A stretch of DNA of 64,000 bases from CAZJYI01 sp964550025. Its GTDB lineage: Bacteria; Verrucomicrobiota; Kiritimatiellia; UBA8416; CAYOBW01. Below are positions 60,382-64,000 of this stretch, piece by piece. The position numbers and the translations under genes were made by a program. Below the pieces are notes generated by a model. It had not been told where the DNA came from, did no database searches, and was given only the letters and a program-made list of their open reading frames with translations. Each line of letters opens with the position of its first letter. The stretch's first letter is position 1. Location: positions 1 through 64,000 of the forward strand of contig CAZJYI010000003.1 in assembly GCA_964550025.1 (NCBI GenBank), given 5' to 3'.

Positions 60382-61775
60382 TTCGCCCTCCCGTCTCCGA
60401 CCGCTTCCGCCAGGTCGGGATACTGTTGGACAACGGCCCGAAGAACAGCTTCACGCGCTTCGTCGCCCCCCCCGCGCTTCTTCAGCCTCTCGGCGAACGC
60501 CCGAACGGCTCTCAAGATCCGCTGCGCCGGCACTTTGTCGCGCACCTCCCCGCACAGGCTTTCGAAAGCCCCTGCATGATGCAGGGCCTCTCCGGCATCG
60601 AGCTGTGCCAGGGCCAGCCAGGCGGTCCATTTCACGACCGGATCGGTTGCCTGTTCCCAGGCTGTTCGGTACGCGGTGGTCGCTTCCTTCTCCTTCCGGG
60701 CCACCGCGTGAACATCGCCCAGCGCCATCTGCGCCTCAACACCTCCCGGCTGCGCTGCTGTAAAGACACGGTCCTCACTCTCTTCCTGGAACGTCATCAT
60801 CCCTTCCGGGACGGTTCGTTCACGGCTTGATCTGCGGGATTCGTAGTACAGCCAAACAAGGTAGTGGAGCCGTACGTCGCGTCTTCCCGGGTAGGGAACG
60901 GCCTCTTCCGCGTCCACCATTGCGGAGAAGGCATCCTTGCCTTTCCCGGCGCGCAGCAAGGTATCGAACGCCGCGATCGCCACACCGGGATCGGTCGGAT
61001 GGGCTGCGGCCGCGCGCTGGGCCATGGATGCCGCCAGCTCATGCCGTCTGGCGTCACCAAGAGCATCCAGCAAGTCGGCGTGTTCGTCGGCATCGGTCGT
61101 GATGTCGCTCAACGTCGTACACCACTCGGTCTGCTTGAGTCTGCCGTAGCGCACGGCGCCCCTCAGCGTCGCCCGCATTCGGGCCAGCGCTTCCTCGTGC
61201 TTGCCGGATTCGGCGGCTGCAAGAGTGATCTGCATCAGTCTCTTCTGCACGCCCCCGGGCGCATTGGTCACGATCCCGAGCGACCTGTGTGCGTGATAGG
61301 ACCGTTCCTGCGGGGCACACACGTTCAGCAGCGAAAGTGCCGTGGAGCCATTGCGGCACTGTTCCGGTCTCGGCATCCACTTGGCCCTGTCGTTGAGCCA
61401 GTACGCCAGCGCACGCCAGTCCGCGCCGGGAAGGAGCTGGTACAGATCGAACAGGCTGCCCCACTCTCCCCGGAGCAACTCCTGAAACACCCGGTAGGCA
61501 TCGGCCGCCGGTGTTGCGTCCGCGAACAGCCGCGTTCGCCAGCGGCCGACCGTGCCGGGCCCTTCCGACGCCAGGGCGTACGTGGCCGAGGCCAAAACGT
61601 AGCGCGGCGCCAGGTGACGGTCGGCGGGCGGCACGTCTTTGAACGCCTGCTCCACGGCATGAAGCATGACGTCAAAAGGTTCGGCGGCGGGTTTTCCAGG
61701 TGACTCGGCATGCGTTCTGCCGATGCACAAGGCGACGATCGCGATAGCGATCAACACGGGATTGTGGCTACACAT
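60378..61775 (-). CDS. Exported helical-repeat (TPR-like) protein
   Basis: 465 residues with signal peptide VLIAIAIVALCIGRTHAE. Most of the chain has paired amphipathic helices resembling tetratricopeptide units (AHPTDPGVAIAAFDTLLRAG, MALGDVHAVARKEKEATTAY) and an N-terminal region with WGSLFDLYQLLPGADWRALA. No catalytic motif is seen. It precedes the coiled-coil protein with a four-base overlap, so the two form an exported pair, perhaps a structural or secretion-related complex. Confidence 0.68.
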   Translation of the reverse strand: MCSHNPVLIAIAIVALCIGRTHAESPGKPAAEPFDVMLHAVEQAFKDVPPADRHLAPRYVLASATYALASEGPGTVGRWRTRLFADATPAADAYRVFQELLRGEWGSLFDLYQLLPGADWRALAYWLNDRAKWMPRPEQCRNGSTALSLLNVCAPQERSYHAHRSLGIVTNAPGGVQKRLMQITLAAAESGKHEEALARMRATLRGAVRYGRLKQTEWCTTLSDITTDADEHADLLDALGDARRHELAASMAQRAAAAHPTDPGVAIAAFDTLLRAGKGKDAFSAMVDAEEAVPYPGRRDVRLHYLVWLYYESRRSSRERTVPEGMMTFQEESEDRVFTAAQPGGVEAQMALGDVHAVARKEKEATTAYRTAWEQATDPVVKWTAWLALAQLDAGEALHHAGAFESLCGEVRDKVPAQRILRAVRAFAERLKKRGGGDEAREAVLRAVVQQYPDLAEAVGDGRAK

Positions 61776-61796
61776 GATGCCTCCCAGTCTTCGTAC

Positions 61797-62723
61797 TCAT
61801 TGTGCAAGAAGGGCGTCGATCTGCGAACGTGTCGGTATGGAGGGCTGGGCACCGACCTTCGTGACCGAAAGCGCGGCGGCCGCAGAGGCGAAGCGCATGG
61901 CATCGCCGGGCGGTTTCCCTTCGCCCAGGGCCACCGCGAGCGCCCCGCAGAAGGTATCCCCCGCGGCCGTAGTGTCGGTGGCCTCCACGCTGAAAGCGTC
62001 GACTCTGCCCGAACCGCTTTCGTCGGCAAAGACGGCCCCGGCCCTGCCAAGGGTAACAATCACGAAGCGGTGACCGCCCGCTTCGCGCAACGAAACCGCA
62101 AGCCGCGCGGCGCTGTCGCGATCCTCGGGCTCAAGCGTCACCCCCAACAGCGCGGCGGCCTCTGTCTCGTTCACGATCAGGGCGTGCACGGCAGCGTCCG
62201 GCTTGAGGCTCAGATCCTGGGCCGGCGCGTAGTTCAGCATCGCCGGCCGACCGTGCTTCGCCGCCAGCTCCAACGCAGTCCTGTTCGACGCTGCCGGTAT
62301 CTCCTGCTGGAGCACAATCCAGTCGCTGGCCGCGATGACGTCTTCGGCGGCGTGCACGCGCTCCGGCGTCACCCGGCAGTTGGCTCCCGGCGCGACCGTG
62401 AGGTAGTTGTCGCCCCGGGCATCAAACATAATCAGCGCCGACCCGCCCGCCATGTCCGGCTCAAGCATCACGTGCGCTGTGTCGATGTCATCGGCCCGCA
62501 GGTTGGCCAGGTAGGTTTCGCCCGTCGCGTCGGCGCCGAGGGCTCCGACGAAGGTCACGTCGCCGCCGGCTCGAGCCGCGGCCACCGCCTGGTTGCCGCC
62601 CTTTCCGCCGAAGGCCTGAAAGAACTTCCCGTCAGTAACGGTCTCCCCCAGGGAAGGCAGACGCCCAACCTGCATGATGTAGTCGACATTCGCGCTGCCG
62701 ATAACAGTGATCGTGGGCTTCAT
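61797..62723 (-). CDS. rbsK: Ribokinase (PfkB-family carbohydrate kinase)
   Basis: 308 residues from ATG 62723 after a GAGGAGGTGA site, two bases past the stop of the upstream propeller gene. PfkB landmarks: opening ITVIGSANVDYIMQV, the sugar-binding GGKGGNQAVAAAR, and the catalytic DTTAAGDTFCGALA with the base aspartate. It phosphorylates ribose (or deoxyribose) at O5 using ATP. Length and motifs are typical. No ribose transporter is nearby, so the substrate may be ribose released by nucleoside or exported-glycan turnover; that part is inference. Confidence 0.9.
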   Translation of the reverse strand: MKPTITVIGSANVDYIMQVGRLPSLGETVTDGKFFQAFGGKGGNQAVAAARAGGDVTFVGALGADATGETYLANLRADDIDTAHVMLEPDMAGGSALIMFDARGDNYLTVAPGANCRVTPERVHAAEDVIAASDWIVLQQEIPAASNRTALELAAKHGRPAMLNYAPAQDLSLKPDAAVHALIVNETEAAALLGVTLEPEDRDSAARLAVSLREAGGHRFVIVTLGRAGAVFADESGSGRVDAFSVEATDTTAAGDTFCGALAVALGEGKPPGDAMRFASAAAALSVTKVGAQPSIPTRSQIDALLAQ

Positions 62724-62725
62724 TG

Positions 62726-64000
62726 TCACCTCCTCCGTCCGCCCAGGCACTGCACTGTGCCGGCCTGCGTGGAGAGGTAGAGTTTGCCGCCGGCGGCGAT
62801 GAGGCCGTCGAATACGGGCATGGCGGTGAGCGCCTGCTGCCCGAGCTTCCCGCCATCTTTTGCGGAGATAACCCGGAGCTGAACGCCTTTCCTGCCTTCG
62901 ATGGCGGCGTAGGGATCGTCCTCGGGGATCACGTCAGGTACGCCGGCCATGACCAACTTGTCGCCGGCCAATACCATACCCAGAGCGCGGAGGGGGATCT
63001 GCTTCTTCCACTTCGGCGGGTTGGCGCGCGAGAAACCGGGCCCCTTTTCGCGGTTGATGGACTTCTGGGTCAAAATCGGGTCATTCCCATTGTCGTCCGC
63101 CGTCAGCGCGTAGCCCGCCTTGCCGGGCGTGAAGGCCGGGCTGAGGCGCAGCCGCTCGGTGAAGACGTGGAGAGCGTAGGTTGTCGTTTCGTCGAAGACC
63201 AGGATCTGGCCCGTCTTCGGGGCGGCGTTGGCATAGTAGAAGCCCGGCCACTGGGTGCTGTAGGTCCAGAAACTGCGATCATACCACGTGTCGTCCAGAA
63301 AGCCGCTCGTGGCCACGAGATGGCGTCCGCCCTTGCGGTTGCCAAGCCCGGACGCGCGCGCTCCCGTAACATCCTTGAGCTGCTTGTCGAACGCCATCTG
63401 GTAGAGGAAAATGTGGTTGCCGTCGGTGACGAGGATGTCGGACTTCGTGCCCTCCATGTCGAAGGGGCGACCCTTGTCCTTGTAGACATCCGGCCAGGGG
63501 CCGTCCACGGTGGTTTCGTGAAGCAGCTTGCCGGTCTTCGGGTCGAGGGCGCAGAGGCGCACGCCGCCGTCGAGATAGCTGGAATGCCCGACAGCCGTAT
63601 AGGCCACGCCGTCGAGCACGAGCACGCTGCCGTGGACCGGCCACGGAGACGCAACCTGGCCGTACGCGACCACGCGGCGGTCTTCGGGGGCGGCGCGGTA
63701 ACGCCAGCAGAGCTCGCCGCTATCCGCGCGCAGGCAGTACAGCCACCCGTCGTGGCTTCCGAAGAGAAGTAGCCCCTCGTGCACCGTGGGCGGTGAATCC
63801 ACGCGCCCGCCGGTCGTGTAGCTCCAGGTGGCCTTGCCGGTCGCCGCGTCGAGGCAGGTCACACGGTGCGCATCGATCTCGGCAACGTAGAGTCTCCCGC
63901 CGGCAATGACCGGCGGTGAGAGCTTGCCGGCCAACTTCGTCTCCCAGGCCGGCTTCAGCGTCGTGGGTACGGCCGTCTTCGTGTGCCCGCTGCGCAGCGG
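62726..64000 (-). CDS. PQQ-like beta-propeller protein, 5' end outside window
   Basis: The last 424 residues are present and the frame is open to the window edge. Blades repeat with VTCLDAATGKATWSYTTGG and YCLRADSGELCWRYRA. Segments SSYLDGGVRLCALDPKTGK, DMEGTKSDILVTDGNHIF and GFLDDTWYDRSFWTY align with the C-terminal half of the methyltransferase-PQQ fusion at 9806-13090, so the two are paralogues; whether a methyltransferase domain precedes this one is outside the window. It is followed after two bases by ribokinase. Likely exported, but the signal is not visible here. Confidence 0.78.
   Translation of the reverse strand, partial: PLRSGHTKTAVPTTLKPAWETKLAGKLSPPVIAGGRLYVAEIDAHRVTCLDAATGKATWSYTTGGRVDSPPTVHEGLLLFGSHDGWLYCLRADSGELCWRYRAAPEDRRVVAYGQVASPWPVHGSVLVLDGVAYTAVGHSSYLDGGVRLCALDPKTGKLLHETTVDGPWPDVYKDKGRPFDMEGTKSDILVTDGNHIFLYQMAFDKQLKDVTGARASGLGNRKGGRHLVATSGFLDDTWYDRSFWTYSTQWPGFYYANAAPKTGQILVFDETTTYALHVFTERLRLSPAFTPGKAGYALTADDNGNDPILTQKSINREKGPGFSRANPPKWKKQIPLRALGMVLAGDKLVMAGVPDVIPEDDPYAAIEGRKGVQLRVISAKDGGKLGQQALTAMPVFDGLIAAGGKLYLSTQAGTVQCLGGRRR

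Noticed and set aside
1..64000. CRISPR arrays, tRNA, rRNA, transposases, integrases
   Set aside because: No regularly spaced direct repeats with spacers, no tRNA cloverleaf or rRNA segments, and no protein with recombinase motifs were recognised by eye.

Overview
The window looks like a chromosomal contig from a free-living, GC-rich bacterium of the PVC group (Kiritimatiellota, Lentisphaerota or Planctomycetota-like). The reasons are family-level: three secreted or cytosolic sulfatases, two hydrazine-synthase-alpha-like multi-c-heme proteins, PQQ-like propellers fused to a methyltransferase domain, a HEAT/DUF1080 protein, a Tat-exported Gfo/Idh/MocA oxidoreductase, Ser/Thr kinase signalling beside an ECF-sigma relic, and many short palindromic interspersed repeats. 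No rRNA, tRNA, CRISPR array, integrase or transposase was seen, so the phylum assignment is an inference.

Layout. 1-1000: a decayed AAA-ATPase/PD-(D/E)XK gene. 1.1-6.0 kb: ECF sigma relic, a transmembrane Ser/Thr kinase with a CsgG-like C-terminal domain, and a lipoprotein that also ends in a CsgG-like domain. 6.2-7.0 kb: a retropepsin-like protease and an HU protein with a clear terminator. 7.3-13.8 kb: exported proteins (candidate thiol-enzyme fold, methyltransferase-PQQ propeller, SGNH hydrolase). 13.8-20.1 kb, minus strand: a tightly overlapped three-gene cassette (SMC/OLD-like ATPase, TOPRIM/DUF4276-like protein, Cap4-like nuclease-STAND ATPase of 1450 residues) that I read as an anti-phage system. 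20.3-28.9 kb: sugar catabolism (oxidoreductase, DUF1080 protein, aldehyde dehydrogenase, KDPG-type aldolase, GH127 glycosidase), with an AraC C-terminal relic and a 21-bp-spaced direct repeat in front of the dehydrogenase. 28.9-34.4 kb: coiled-coil protein, cytochrome-type protein and MORN lipoprotein. 34.5-37 kb: metallophosphoesterase coupled to a CDP-alcohol phosphatidyltransferase, and a zinc-finger protein. 37-43.7 kb: another sigma relic, a large secreted FG-GAP/EF-hand protein with poly-C tracts, an NHL propeller and an AAA/DUF4143 ATPase. 44-53.7 kb: second cytochrome-type protein, two exported sulfatases, an aminotransferase and a TIM-barrel protein. 54-64 kb: a radical-SAM DNA modification/repair-type protein, PPi-type phosphofructokinase, a cytosolic-looking sulfatase, a zinc/membrane protein, two exported helical proteins, ribokinase and a truncated PQQ propeller.

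How it fits together. Most genes serve uptake and breakdown of sulfated or arabinose-bearing glycans at or outside the cytoplasmic membrane, with cytosolic sugar and sugar-acid metabolism (aldolase, dehydrogenase, ribokinase, PPi-PFK). The defence cassette sits between these housekeeping-like loci, is visibly less GC-rich than its flanks, and has its own strong ribosome-binding site and an upstream dyad.

The repeats are the second notable theme. A roughly 140-bp palindromic element with inverted ends sits near the start of two exported-protein genes in the same open frame, once flanked by a 9-bp direct repeat. Other families occur as a nested inverted repeat at 49.4-49.7 kb, a perfect 25-bp-arm hairpin at 58.9 kb, paired TTGTA-loop hairpins at 53.8 kb and a 28-bp repeat at 37.8 and 40.2 kb.
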